Shown: positions 1-8,687 of the stretch, piece after piece
Layout of the letters: the number at the start of each line of letters is the position of its first letter
Position numbering within the stretch: the stretch's first letter is position 1
Assembly: GCA_014377445.1 (NCBI GenBank)
Contig: JACMPP010000054.1
Location: forward strand, 1-60,423
Direction of reading: 5' to 3'
From: Oligoflexus sp.
GTDB lineage: Bacteria; Bdellovibrionota_B; Oligoflexia; Oligoflexales; Oligoflexaceae
DNA: 60,423 nucleotides
Notes under the pieces: generated by a model
What the model saw: only the letters and a program-made list of their open reading frames with translations
The model's database searches: none
What the model was told of the DNA's origin: nothing
Made by a program: the position numbers and the translations under genes

Positions 1-39
1 TGTGGGCTTGGCTTTGAACACATCGGCTAGACTTTCCAT
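1..39 (-). CDS. N-terminus of an unknown gene (partial)
   Basis: An ATG on the minus strand at 39 is followed by 13 open codons (MESLADVFKAKPT) up to the window edge. A GAGG ribosome binding site lies 7 bases upstream of it. Only the first residues are visible, so no function can be given. The gene would be divergent from the subtilase at 306, with about 266 bases of shared upstream region. Confidence 0.4.
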   Translation of the reverse strand, partial: MESLADVFKAKPT

Positions 40-305
40 TTCATGTCCTCACCAATAATTCGAACAAATTTATTCAGGTCGCCAAAGACCTCGAGTGTAT
101 CAGAAGCAACTCGTGGCAAACATCATTATTTTTCAGGGTTAAAAGCTTGCCCTCACTCACTTTCAATTTTGATGAACGGGCAAGAATTGCGTTTGGCGAA
201 AAACATATTCGCTGAAAAAATCTGATCACGATAAACTCCCCCATTGCTTCCATAAAATTCTTGCACTAGTGTTTTAAATTATTCACGTCATGGATGGAGG
301 TCTCA

Positions 306-1673
306 ATGTTTCAGTTTAGAAATCTGAGTATTGCCGCAATCATGTTTTTTGCCCCGCTGGCCGCTCAAGCGTCAACGGTCGCCATCATTGATTCAGGGGT
401 TGACATCACTCATCCCGACCTGACAGGCAAAGTCTGGGTAAATCCCGGCGAAACCGTCAATAAAAAAGATGACGATGGCAATGGTTATGCCGATGACATC
501 AACGGCTGGAACTTCTTTGCCAACTCCAACGTCATCATCGATCTCAAGTACACATCGCTCTTCAGCAGCGACATCGACAAGTTCTTTGAGATCCAGGACA
601 AGTATTTGATTGGAACGGCGACAGCCGAGGACATCGCCTGGATCAAGGCCAAGGCCGCTGACAAAAACTTTGTCAGCTCGATTAACAAGTATGGGACCTT
701 CGTCCACGGGACTCACGTTGCGGGCATCGCGGCTCAAGGCAATGACGGAGCTAAAGTCCTGACGATCCGCCTCGTCCCTGTTGAGAACCCCCTTCTCAGC
801 CTCAAAAAAGACCTGATTGAAGCCAATCGCGAGAACCGCGCGATGAGTAACTTCAAAAAAGGCCTGATCAAGCTTGGCCTGAACGCCCTTGCCGGCGCGC
901 AAGGCAAGGCCTTCGGTATGGTCGGCACTTACGCGAACAGCGGCGCTGCAGATATCGCCAACGCCTCTCTGGGCATGGGCGTTAATCAGGCAAAGATCCT
1001 CGTCACACCACTCATCAAGCTCGCCGGTGGATCGGAAACCGACACAGATTTGGTCAGTGAACTCGCCGTTTACTTCGTCACCCAGACCGTCAATTCCCAG
1101 AAAGCGATCGCGACCAACGCGCCTCAGACGCTCTTTGTCTTTGCAGCCGGTAATGACGGAACGAACAACGACCTCTTTCCGACCTCACCCGCAAACGCGA
1201 ACCTTGAGAACACCATGTCGGTTGGCGCATCGATCGACTACTCAGCGATCGCAACCTTCTCGAACTACGGTAAAGCCGTTGATGTCCTGGCTCCAGGCGT
1301 GGGCATCGTCTCATCCGTACCAGGCAACCGCCATATGGCGCTTTCGGGCACCAGCCAGGCGGCTCCCTTTGTTGCTGGCATTGCTGCGGGCCTTAAGGAT
1401 TCGAACAACGCTTTGACTCCGAACGAAATGAAAAAGATCATCATCGGCACCGTCGATGTCAAAGCTGAATTGAACGACAAAGTTCTTTCCTCCGGCATCG
1501 TCAACCGTGAGCGCGCGCTGCATGCCGCTGAATTGGCAAAGACGATGACAATCGCGGATGCTATCGCCGCCGCGCGTACTGAAGTTGCGGATCACGCTGT
1601 GACGAGAAGCTTCATGAATGTTGATCAGATCAAACCTACGCCTTTGGCTTTGCCTATCGTAACGGGTTTGTGA
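306..1673 (+). CDS. Secreted subtilisin-like serine protease (S8 family), no propeptide
   Basis: A peptidase S8 enzyme that should hydrolyse proteins outside the cytoplasm. The ATG at 306 is chosen because GGAGG sits 5 bases upstream; the longer frame from 294 starts inside that ribosome binding site. Residues 1-22 form a signal peptide ending in AQA. The triad is visible: Asp29 in IIDSG, His134 in HGTHVAG, Ser350 in GTSQAAP, plus the oxyanion Asn in AAGND. The catalytic Asp comes only about seven residues after the signal peptide, so there is no room for an I9-type propeptide. Asp and His are separated by about 105 residues against roughly 30 in classical subtilisins; the insert starts with an Asp-rich DDDGNGYADD loop that may bind calcium. 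It stands alone and ends at a strong terminator. Family assignment is secure; substrate is unknown. Confidence 0.93.
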   Translation: MFQFRNLSIAAIMFFAPLAAQASTVAIIDSGVDITHPDLTGKVWVNPGETVNKKDDDGNGYADDINGWNFFANSNVIIDLKYTSLFSSDIDKFFEIQDKYLIGTATAEDIAWIKAKAADKNFVSSINKYGTFVHGTHVAGIAAQGNDGAKVLTIRLVPVENPLLSLKKDLIEANRENRAMSNFKKGLIKLGLNALAGAQGKAFGMVGTYANSGAADIANASLGMGVNQAKILVTPLIKLAGGSETDTDLVSELAVYFVTQTVNSQKAIATNAPQTLFVFAAGNDGTNNDLFPTSPANANLENTMSVGASIDYSAIATFSNYGKAVDVLAPGVGIVSSVPGNRHMALSGTSQAAPFVAGIAAGLKDSNNALTPNEMKKIIIGTVDVKAELNDKVLSSGIVNRERALHAAELAKTMTIADAIAAARTEVADHAVTRSFMNVDQIKPTPLALPIVTGL

Positions 1674-1721
1674 TCTGAAAGATTCAGGGTTGTCATTGGC
1701 CTTGGACCGAGAGAGAAGAAG

Positions 1722-1752
1722 GGCACCGATCGGTTGATTGGTGCCTTTTTTA
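1722..1752 (+). terminator. Rho-independent terminator of the subtilase gene
   Basis: GGCACCGATC and GATTGGTGCC form a 10-bp stem (one G-U pair) with a short GGTT loop, followed by six T. It lies 49 bases after the subtilase stop codon. Confidence 0.85.
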
Positions 1753-1992
1753 AGTTTCATTCGACTAAGGATCCAGAGAATCACTCGTTCACAAAACCAC
1801 CTGGCGTCGCCTTTGTGGAAGATCCCATCCGAAGCAGACTTCGACTTCCACAGCCTTTTTATTCTTGCAGATTGATGCGATTGTGTTTTTCATAAAAACT
1901 TTTGCACCAGGTTAACTTAGGATCTTCGTCGGCTATGATATCATCTTTTCGAGTTACCTTTCTGTAAGTTCCCAGACCATTGAATCTCTCTC

Positions 1993-2037
1993 AACAAGAA
2001 AAAGCCCCAGATCTCACGATCGAGGGCTTTTTCTTGT
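1993..2037. terminator. Bidirectional terminator downstream of the lipoprotein gene
   Basis: CAAGAAAAAGCCC and GGGCTTTTTCTTG pair over 13 bp around a 17-base loop; A/T tracts inside the stem give a T run on either strand. It sits 24 bases beyond the stop of the minus-strand lipoprotein at 2061 and about 240 bases beyond the subtilase terminator. The bases between the two terminators (1753-1992) hold no gene I can support. Confidence 0.75.
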
Positions 2038-2060
2038 GACCTAAGTCAGTTCTCATGTTC

Positions 2061-2708
2061 TCAGGGCGTTAGAAGTTCGCTCAGACTGTTCATGATCACG
2101 CTGTGGAGAGTTGAGTCTTCACCAACTTCGGAAACGTTCACTTGAACCGCGATCGAACTCCTCAGAGCAGCGAACTCTTCTTCAGAACCGACGAACTCCA
2201 AGACGCGATCGAAGTTTTCATCCGAAGACTTCGCGAGCTTCATAAGAGTCGGATCGTCGAGTTCTGAGGCCAGGGACCAGATCGTTTGGTAACGGGATGG
2301 CTCCAGGCTAAGTCTCTTGTCCTCTCCTTTGACAACCAATCCGATTTTGATTGTCTCTCCTTCCACGTGAGGAAGAAGTGTTCCTACCAGGTAAGCCCCT
2401 GTAACTTTGTGCGGAGGCGTGACAGATGTCTCTTCCTCTGCGTCGGGTACAGTCGCTACCGGTGGGACAGTTGTTTTGCCGCTTTCGGTTGCGGGTTCTG
2501 ACGTCGCTTCGTTCCCATTTGCTACGACCGGATCCGTATGGACCGCTACCGTTTCGTTGCCACCATCTTTGCCGTTGTTTCCACTAATACCTTCGGCAGA
2601 TGCTTGACTATCGGCTTGGCCGGGGCTTCGATCCCTGGACCCCTTGCTAGGATCCGTTGAACAGCCCCAGACGGATCCGAGACCTATCACTAAGATGAAA
2701 TGTTTCAC
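2061..2708 (-). CDS. Putative lipoprotein of unknown function
   Basis: A 215-residue protein with an N-terminal hydrophobic segment ending in SVWGC, a slightly atypical lipobox (Trp at -2), so lipidation at Cys16 is likely but not certain. Residues 17 to about 90 are a low-complexity Ser/Thr/Glu/Pro linker, as is common in outer-membrane lipoproteins of this group. The C-terminal about 115 residues form a compact acidic region without a motif I recognise. It has its own terminator and no co-directional neighbour within 230 bases, so it is probably a single-gene transcript. No function is claimed. Confidence 0.7.
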   Translation of the reverse strand: MKHFILVIGLGSVWGCSTDPSKGSRDRSPGQADSQASAEGISGNNGKDGGNETVAVHTDPVVANGNEATSEPATESGKTTVPPVATVPDAEEETSVTPPHKVTGAYLVGTLLPHVEGETIKIGLVVKGEDKRLSLEPSRYQTIWSLASELDDPTLMKLAKSSDENFDRVLEFVGSEEEFAALRSSIAVQVNVSEVGEDSTLHSVIMNSLSELLTP

Positions 2709-2885
2709 AGTTTCTTCCTCCCCTCACTGAGCCTATCGGAAATCCCAATCCGCTCTTGAACAAATCTGCAGCGACTTTCAATTTGGTCGACATTCCGATA
2801 ACTTAAAATCCGCAAATGACTTTATTTCAATGGGTAAGAATTGTCTTTTCCAACTGTTCCGTTTGATTTGAGTGCGTTTGTGTAC

Positions 2886-2923
2886 GCAAAAACGCCCACG
2901 AAATCAAAGTGTTTACGTGGGCG
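2886..2923 (-). terminator. Terminator of the ABC/LolA-like/barrel operon
   Basis: CGCCCACG and CGTGGGCG form an 8-bp stem; read on the minus strand the stem is followed by TTTTTGCG. It lies 20 bases after the stop of the barrel gene at 2943, the last gene of the five-gene operon. Confidence 0.8.
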
Positions 2924-2942
2924 CCTGGAAGAGATTTGAGTC

Positions 2943-4397
2943 CTAGAAATTCATGTAGAGGCTTCCACCAAACACAGTTCTTGTGGTCTTTTTGGGCAAA
3001 GCACTCAACAATACCTGAATGTTAGCGGGAAGTAATGACGCTGATTTCTGGATAGAATCCGGCACTCGGAAGCAGAGCTCGCCATACTCTCCGAAGCAGC
3101 GACTGACGAAAGCCTCTGCGGTCACCTGCTTATAGAAGGTGTAGGTTGCAGTCAGGCGCATCAGCGCTGTTTGATCGCTGATGTTTTGCACAGCGTTCAA
3201 TATAAAGTTACTGTCGTTCCAATTCCCCGGCGCTCCCAGCCTCAAGTAGGCCGCAACGTATTGTTTACCGGAATAAAGAACTTTGGATCGGTTCTGAATC
3301 AACGAATAGAATTCCAGGATACGTTTGTCGTAACCCGTATCGTTCCAGAAGCCTTCGACGCCGAGAGTCATATTATCGTCATCGTTGTACTTCCAAACGT
3401 ATTCGACGTTGGCAACGCTTTGATTATAGACCTTCTTGTTATCATAGTGCGTCGACGGAAACACGAGGTTCGGAATATCGAGATCACCCTCGTAGCGAGG
3501 CCCGGAATCCCGCGTGATGAACGCCGACTCGAGGTTGACGTCGAAGTTCCCAAAGCCCATACCGAAGTCCAGACCAAGCTTGAGAGGCGTCCCCCGCTTG
3601 CTCTGAAGGGAGATTGCGGTTTCACCGTTCTCACCGATCGAGAACTCACCGCGCAGGGCGAGACCCACATCGTCGTTCCTCTGCGTGTCATCGAATTCGG
3701 CGATCGCGTAGAAGTTATGACCTGACTTTTCAAAGGGCAAATGCAGTTTGATCAACTCCTGTCCCAATCGGCGGTCGAAGAGAGCAAAAGGATCTTTGGC
3801 TTCGATAGCAGTGAAATCAGTCGGATTCCAGAAACGCCCCCTGCCCCACTTCACATGCTGCTTACCCGCAGTCACGAACAGAGTCTGGTCCACGTCCCAT
3901 TTCACCCAAAGTTCGTCGATCGACTCCTGAATACCCGAAACTCCCCGTTTCTCAGTCGTTGTCGCGGTCGTGCCCTGGGCCTGCGTGGTTGTCGTGGCTG
4001 CATTGTCTTCGTAGAAACGCATGCGCAGGAAGGCGCGCGTATGTTTGTTAGGACGCGTATCAAAGTAAATATCAGCCGTTTTGCTTTGCGTGTAAGAACT
4101 CAATTGAAAACGCTGATCGTCGACATCGCTCGAGCTCTTGCGCAGTTCGAGCCGGCCACCGATTTGGAGCTTGTCGATCAGTTCGGAGTCCGCGAATGTG
4201 TCGAGAACCTCCTGCTTCTTCTCGATAGGCTTGGCTTTATCTTTTACTTTACTCTTATCTTCAGGCTCAGGCTTCTTCTCTTCGACCTCAGAACCACCGA
4301 AAAGATCAGACTCGGACTTTACCTGAGCTGTCGCGCGAGTCGCGAATGCCCCGAATGCAGCAAGTGTCGATACAAAGGCTAACGCAGAATACTTCAC
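2943..4397 (-). CDS. Outer-membrane beta-barrel protein of the ABC/LolA-like operon
   Basis: Predicted outer-membrane barrel of about 484 residues. A GTG at 4397 is preferred over the longer TTG frame at 4427 because GGGA lies 6 bases upstream and it starts directly with a signal peptide ending in RATAQ. Next come an acidic/Lys-rich linker (about residues 25-65) and alternating amphipathic strands to a C-terminal LYMNF, the terminal Phe typical of BAM substrates. A WGRGRFWNPTD motif near residue 185 resembles porin-like proteins that accompany LolA-like proteins (DUF1302-like), which I recall but cannot verify. It is the last gene of the operon and overlaps nothing if this start is right, lying 10 bases behind the LolA-like gene. 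I infer it is the outer-membrane end of the transport system. Confidence 0.8.
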   Translation of the reverse strand: MKYSALAFVSTLAAFGAFATRATAQVKSESDLFGGSEVEEKKPEPEDKSKVKDKAKPIEKKQEVLDTFADSELIDKLQIGGRLELRKSSSDVDDQRFQLSSYTQSKTADIYFDTRPNKHTRAFLRMRFYEDNAATTTTQAQGTTATTTEKRGVSGIQESIDELWVKWDVDQTLFVTAGKQHVKWGRGRFWNPTDFTAIEAKDPFALFDRRLGQELIKLHLPFEKSGHNFYAIAEFDDTQRNDDVGLALRGEFSIGENGETAISLQSKRGTPLKLGLDFGMGFGNFDVNLESAFITRDSGPRYEGDLDIPNLVFPSTHYDNKKVYNQSVANVEYVWKYNDDDNMTLGVEGFWNDTGYDKRILEFYSLIQNRSKVLYSGKQYVAAYLRLGAPGNWNDSNFILNAVQNISDQTALMRLTATYTFYKQVTAEAFVSRCFGEYGELCFRVPDSIQKSASLLPANIQVLLSALPKKTTRTVFGGSLYMNF

Positions 4398-4407
4398 AGG
4401 GCTTCCC

Positions 4408-5208
4408 TTAACGACTCTGAGTTTCAATCCAGGCTTTGGTGAACATGTTCTTCTCGAGAGGATCGAGGTTGACGTTTTGCAAACGCACCTTCGTCAGTTT
4501 TTCATCTTCGAGAAGATCGTAGGCATAGATTTCTTTGGGAACGTAGACATCCGCGCCCTTGCTCTTACTAAACATTTTTTCCCATTGAGGGTAGAGCAGG
4601 CGACGCATCAGCTTGCCCGAAAGAGCGGCTTCCTCGCGCTTCAGTATGTTCTGCGTCGCGCCATCGATCCAGAGTTCGAGGATAGGCGAAACCACATCTG
4701 TCCCTGGCTTGGCGGTGAGCTTGATGCGATGCACATCAAATTTACCGAGCTTTTCGTCGCCGATCCATTTTGCATTATATTCTTCAATCAGACGTGATTC
4801 ATCGAAGTCATTACTACGGCTGCCTGTCCCACCAATGCTGGCGCGCTCGGTCTGTCGTTCCCACTTGCCGAGCGCGGGCTCGTAGAGGAGCAAAGTCTTT
4901 TCTTTGCGCAGGTAGCCCTTGCCGGCCTCAGCCTTGGGCTTTGAGAACAGAATGATAAGCTGATCATCGGCATCGCGACGATAGGTGCGGGCTTCAAAGG
5001 CTTTTTTAAGATCGTAGGGATCTTTGGCCTTGAGATCCTTTTTCTTTTCCCATTCTTCAATGATGACAGTTGATGCGTAATCACCGGTGTTACGTTGTTT
5101 TTCATCGATGACCGCAACCAACTTCTTGGTCTCGTCCTCGCTTAATGCCAAGGCTTTGCCGGCGGCCAACAACGCGAGGAATGTAAGAATCACTCGTTTA
5201 AAGTTCAT
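4408..5208 (-). CDS. LolA-like periplasmic (lipo)protein/lipid carrier
   Basis: A 266-residue exported protein resembling the 'outer membrane lipoprotein-sorting' LolA_like family (TP_0789 type). Signal peptide residues 1-21 (ending KALA). The mature part has the pattern of the family: SGDYASTV-like first strand, Tyr/Arg-rich central strands around YRRDADDQLIILF, and a later block around residues 100-120 (KTLLLYEPALGKWER). Such proteins have a hydrophobic half-barrel that shields an acyl chain in the periplasm. AAAGGA lies 6 bases before the ATG. The gene lies between two permease genes and an outer-membrane barrel, so the natural inference is a carrier between the ABC complex and the outer membrane; whether the cargo is lipoprotein, lipid or another hydrophobic molecule is open. 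Confidence 0.82.
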   Translation of the reverse strand: MNFKRVILTFLALLAAGKALALSEDETKKLVAVIDEKQRNTGDYASTVIIEEWEKKKDLKAKDPYDLKKAFEARTYRRDADDQLIILFSKPKAEAGKGYLRKEKTLLLYEPALGKWERQTERASIGGTGSRSNDFDESRLIEEYNAKWIGDEKLGKFDVHRIKLTAKPGTDVVSPILELWIDGATQNILKREEAALSGKLMRRLLYPQWEKMFSKSKGADVYVPKEIYAYDLLEDEKLTKVRLQNVNLDPLEKNMFTKAWIETQSR

Positions 5209-5218
5209 AGTATATCCT

Positions 5219-6559
5219 TTATTTGCCGTGCATCAGGGCTTCAACGGGACGGAGCTTCGCAGCTTTCAAAGCTGGATAGAGAGCCGCGACACCCGTGAGA
5301 CCCGAAAAGAGCAGGAGTGTTGAAAAAATATCTTTAGCGTGCAGATTCACGTTCAAGACGCTCGACATCAGGAAGAGGCGTACGCCGTCGTTGGTGATGG
5401 GAATCTTAAAGGCGTTCGTTGTCAGAACCAGAACACTGCCCAAAAGCACGCCGACCGCAGACGAGAAGAACCCGAGGAGCATCGCCTCGATCACGAAGAT
5501 GAAACCGATGTAGCTCTTGCTGGCCCCGATTGCGCGCATGGTCCCGATTTCCTTGATGCGCTCTCTCACGCTCATCCACATCGAGTTCATAATACCGCCG
5601 ATGATGATGACGCCAAGGACGCTGATGACGAAGATCGAGACGAGGTCGAGCGCCGAGGTAATCCAGAGAACAAAGGAGATTTCATCGGTCCAGACAGTGA
5701 GATCAAGTTTCTGACCGAGGTAGTCCTCGCCCATGACCTTCTCAAACTTCATAAAGAAAGGATTTGCTTCATGATCACGAAGGAGGAAGCCTCTGTCCGT
5801 CAATCCCTTGCGAAGCCTTTCCATAACGGCCAGAGAATCGTCGGGATTGTTCAGATAGATCATGACCACGCCCGTCGTCTTATCACCGAGGCGATAGAGA
5901 TCAAGGATGGTCTGTCTCGGAACAAAGATATTCCAGTTACTCATAAAGCCGACATCCGAAGCGATGGCCGCGATCTTGAGATCGACGGTATTGGACTGGC
6001 CGGCCGCTTCTGTCACGACGGTTAGAGTGTCGCCGACCTTGACTTCCAGCTTTTTCGCCTGAGCTGCAAAGATCAGTACAGTGTCCTTGTTCTTCATGTC
6101 TTCAAAGTTGCCGAAGGCCTCCTTGCTGCCGCCGACCACATACTCGGACTCCGGGGCAAGACGGAGCGAACGGAAGAAGCGCCCTTCCTGCTCAAAGACG
6201 ATGCCATGCATGCCGACATTGATCGATGCAGAGCGACTGATCACCCGACCCCAACCCCGGTGGCGGTCGACCATACTCTCGAGGTCAGGAACGATCTCTT
6301 TCACAGCGGCCTTGATCGCGGGACCGTCAGCAAGCATGGGCGCCGCATCTTTCTTGCGAGCCTTAAAGAAGCCACCGACGTTCACATGGCCGGACGAGAG
6401 CGTCGTTGACGACTCGATCATTCGTTCACTCACCGAGGAGGAAACGGCACGGAGAATGAGAAAGAGACTTGCCACGATAGCGATCGCTAAGCCGAGAAGC
6501 AAAGTCCGACGTCGCGCCTGGAGTAGATTACGAAAGGCGATTTCAAGCAACATGGGCAT
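5219..6559 (-). CDS. ABC transporter permease, MacB/LolE-FtsX type (second subunit)
   Basis: A 446-residue inner-membrane permease. The start at 6559 (MPMLLEIAFRNLL) is favoured over the longer frame because the ATG follows four bases after the stop of the upstream permease, with AGGAAAAGGAG just before it; the extra upstream residues would overlap the neighbour and are polar. One transmembrane helix near residues 17-40, a periplasmic MacB_PCD-like domain to about residue 310, then three helices of an FtsX domain with the family motif RIKEIGTMRAIGASK. LolC/LolE and MacB permeases have this same four-helix layout. It should pair with the larger permease encoded just upstream and be driven by the LolD-like ATPase. 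Confidence 0.9.
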   Translation of the reverse strand: MPMLLEIAFRNLLQARRRTLLLGLAIAIVASLFLILRAVSSSVSERMIESSTTLSSGHVNVGGFFKARKKDAAPMLADGPAIKAAVKEIVPDLESMVDRHRGWGRVISRSASINVGMHGIVFEQEGRFFRSLRLAPESEYVVGGSKEAFGNFEDMKNKDTVLIFAAQAKKLEVKVGDTLTVVTEAAGQSNTVDLKIAAIASDVGFMSNWNIFVPRQTILDLYRLGDKTTGVVMIYLNNPDDSLAVMERLRKGLTDRGFLLRDHEANPFFMKFEKVMGEDYLGQKLDLTVWTDEISFVLWITSALDLVSIFVISVLGVIIIGGIMNSMWMSVRERIKEIGTMRAIGASKSYIGFIFVIEAMLLGFFSSAVGVLLGSVLVLTTNAFKIPITNDGVRLFLMSSVLNVNLHAKDIFSTLLLFSGLTGVAALYPALKAAKLRPVEALMHGK

Positions 6560-6563
6560 CGCG

Positions 6564-8651
6564 TTACTCCTTTTCCTGCATGGCTTCGGCAGGTTTAACA
6601 TGCGCTGCATGACGGGCAGCATAGATCGAAGCTATGGTGGCTACGAGCGAGATTACCAAAGGTGAAAGGATCACGAGATTCCACTGGAGGGTGGGATAAA
6701 GTCTCGGACCCGAGAAAAGAAAAGTCATGACATCGTTGGGAGCGGGAATGCCCTTGTGATTCAATGCGAGCAGGAAGAGCGTCGCAAGGCCAGCCCCCAA
6801 GATCGAACCGATCAGACTGGTGATGCCGGTCTCCGCGAGGAAGATCCCCAAGACAAAGGACTTCTGAGCCCCGATCGCCCGCATCGTACCAATCTCTTTG
6901 GTTCGGTTGAGGGTCCCCACGATGATCGAATTGTTGATGATAACGAGAGCGACGACGAAGATCACGCCGAGTGCGAACATCAGAACGATGCGAACGATGT
7001 TGGCAAATTGCCCGACGATACCTGTGGCTTCCTGCCAGTCGACTAGTTTCGCCTCGAGGCCGGCCTCCTTAAACATCTTATTCAGTTCGGCTCGGGTCTG
7101 ATCGATCTTGCTCCCGTCTTTAAGACGAATCGCAGCGTTCAATGCCAAACCGTTTTGAATTTCGGAGATCGGAAACACGTCCGAGATCACGGGTTTGATC
7201 TGTATCGTCTCATTGCTCTTCGCCTGGCCTTCGATTTCCCGATTTTCCAGCGTCGGAGCTGCCGACTCACCGAACAAAGCATCCTCTGCCGCAGCTGCTG
7301 TCGTCACGACAGTGCTCGACTTCGCGCGCATGGCCTCCAGTTCTTTTTTCGACTCTTCGTTCATCTCGCCGTAGAGCTCGCGGAAGGTCACGAGATCGGT
7401 GATATTCATAACGCCGGCAAGATCCGAATCCTCAAGGCCTTCGAAGGTATAAACCCCGTAGACTTTCAAGGGAACCGACTTGATATAGCCGCTTTTGGTA
7501 TAACTTCGCAGAACGATCGTTTCGCCCGGCGAGATCTCATAGAGTTTCATCTTCGGCGCAATGCGTTCGTAGAACTGAGCGTAACGATCTTTGAAGTTGC
7601 CGTCATCGACGATCAAAAACTTCTGCAACTGCTCTTTCAATCCGGCAACCAGTTCTTTTTCAGCTGTTTCGATGCCGATCGATTTGAGGTAAGCCGCCAG
7701 CTCCTCCGATTCCTTTCGATCCAAGGAAGCCAGGATCTGCTGATACTGCTTGGGCAGGTCCTTGGCGGTCGCTTCGTTATCAGCATCGCCCTTGATGGTG
7801 GTCTCAACTCGATCGATGCGTTTTTTCAGGCGATCGAAGAGTCGGGCGACCACCGCCTTCAACTGAGTCTCGCGCACTTTATAGCTTAGGAGAATTCCGC
7901 GTTGGCCAGGAGCCAGGGGTTCACCTTCGACCATTTTAAACTTCGAAAAGTTTTTTTCGAAGAGGTCAATATCTGTCCCGAGGTACATCAGATAGAGAGG
8001 TTGCTTCTCGCCCGAAATAGGAGCGATTCGGGTGTCGAGAAAGAGTAGTTTCTCTTCATCCAGAATCTTCAGCGAAGCCAGATACTCAGGCTCCATCGCC
8101 GTTTTCAAATCTGTGCGATAGCGCACCATCAACTCTTTGTCAGAACTCAGTTTCTCACGTTCCGTCAACTCACGGTCGAGCTGTTGCAGGAGAAAGGTCA
8201 GATCCTGTTTACGTTGTTCGATGATGTCGGTTTCGCCCTTTTTCAAAGCGGTGCGAAGCGCAGTCAGAACATCGTCAAGCTCATTGCCGCGACCGAGCAT
8301 CGCCATGTCGCTGCCCATCGGGATGAAGTCCGCAACGTTCGGATGCTTTTTAATAAGCTCGCGAAAGACCACCATGTCTGGCATCGTGCCAATTTCGGCG
8401 CGACCCATGAAGGCGCCACCAAAGAGCGCAAGGTCATCCTTCGCCTTGCTGCTGTATACCTGCAAGTGACCTGCAACGCTGCTGATAATGCTGTCCTGCA
8501 TGCTACGTTCGACATCACGGAGGAGCGAGAGCCCCACGATGCCGATGAAAGAACCCATGCAAAGGAGACCCGCGATCACAAGCGTTTTGACCCGATAGAG
8601 CCAAAGATTTCGAAAAGCGACTTTAATGATGAGAACAAGCGATTCACGCAT
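6564..8651 (-). CDS. ABC transporter permease, MacB/LolC-FtsX type, enlarged periplasmic domain
   Basis: A 695-residue inner-membrane permease, far longer than the roughly 400 residues of LolC/LolE. N-terminal helix at about residues 20-45; C-terminal FtsX domain with three helices and the motif RTKEIGTMRAIGAQK near residue 595. Between them lies a periplasmic region of about 500 residues with charged, heptad-like helices around residues 120-190 and again near 270-330, which look like a coiled coil inserted in the MacB_PCD fold. This could reach across the periplasm toward the LolA-like protein, though that is only inference. The gene follows the ATPase by 36 bases and is followed by the second permease after 4 bases, so the three are translationally linked. 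Confidence 0.9.
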   Translation of the reverse strand: MRESLVLIIKVAFRNLWLYRVKTLVIAGLLCMGSFIGIVGLSLLRDVERSMQDSIISSVAGHLQVYSSKAKDDLALFGGAFMGRAEIGTMPDMVVFRELIKKHPNVADFIPMGSDMAMLGRGNELDDVLTALRTALKKGETDIIEQRKQDLTFLLQQLDRELTEREKLSSDKELMVRYRTDLKTAMEPEYLASLKILDEEKLLFLDTRIAPISGEKQPLYLMYLGTDIDLFEKNFSKFKMVEGEPLAPGQRGILLSYKVRETQLKAVVARLFDRLKKRIDRVETTIKGDADNEATAKDLPKQYQQILASLDRKESEELAAYLKSIGIETAEKELVAGLKEQLQKFLIVDDGNFKDRYAQFYERIAPKMKLYEISPGETIVLRSYTKSGYIKSVPLKVYGVYTFEGLEDSDLAGVMNITDLVTFRELYGEMNEESKKELEAMRAKSSTVVTTAAAAEDALFGESAAPTLENREIEGQAKSNETIQIKPVISDVFPISEIQNGLALNAAIRLKDGSKIDQTRAELNKMFKEAGLEAKLVDWQEATGIVGQFANIVRIVLMFALGVIFVVALVIINNSIIVGTLNRTKEIGTMRAIGAQKSFVLGIFLAETGITSLIGSILGAGLATLFLLALNHKGIPAPNDVMTFLFSGPRLYPTLQWNLVILSPLVISLVATIASIYAARHAAHVKPAEAMQEKE

Positions 8652-8687
8652 GTCGAAGCCTTATGAGGGATGTTGGTCTCGTGGCGA

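Noticed and set aside
43..225. 60-codon frame on the plus strand near the window start
   Set aside because: No ribosome binding site, no similarity, and the composition is that of intergenic DNA.
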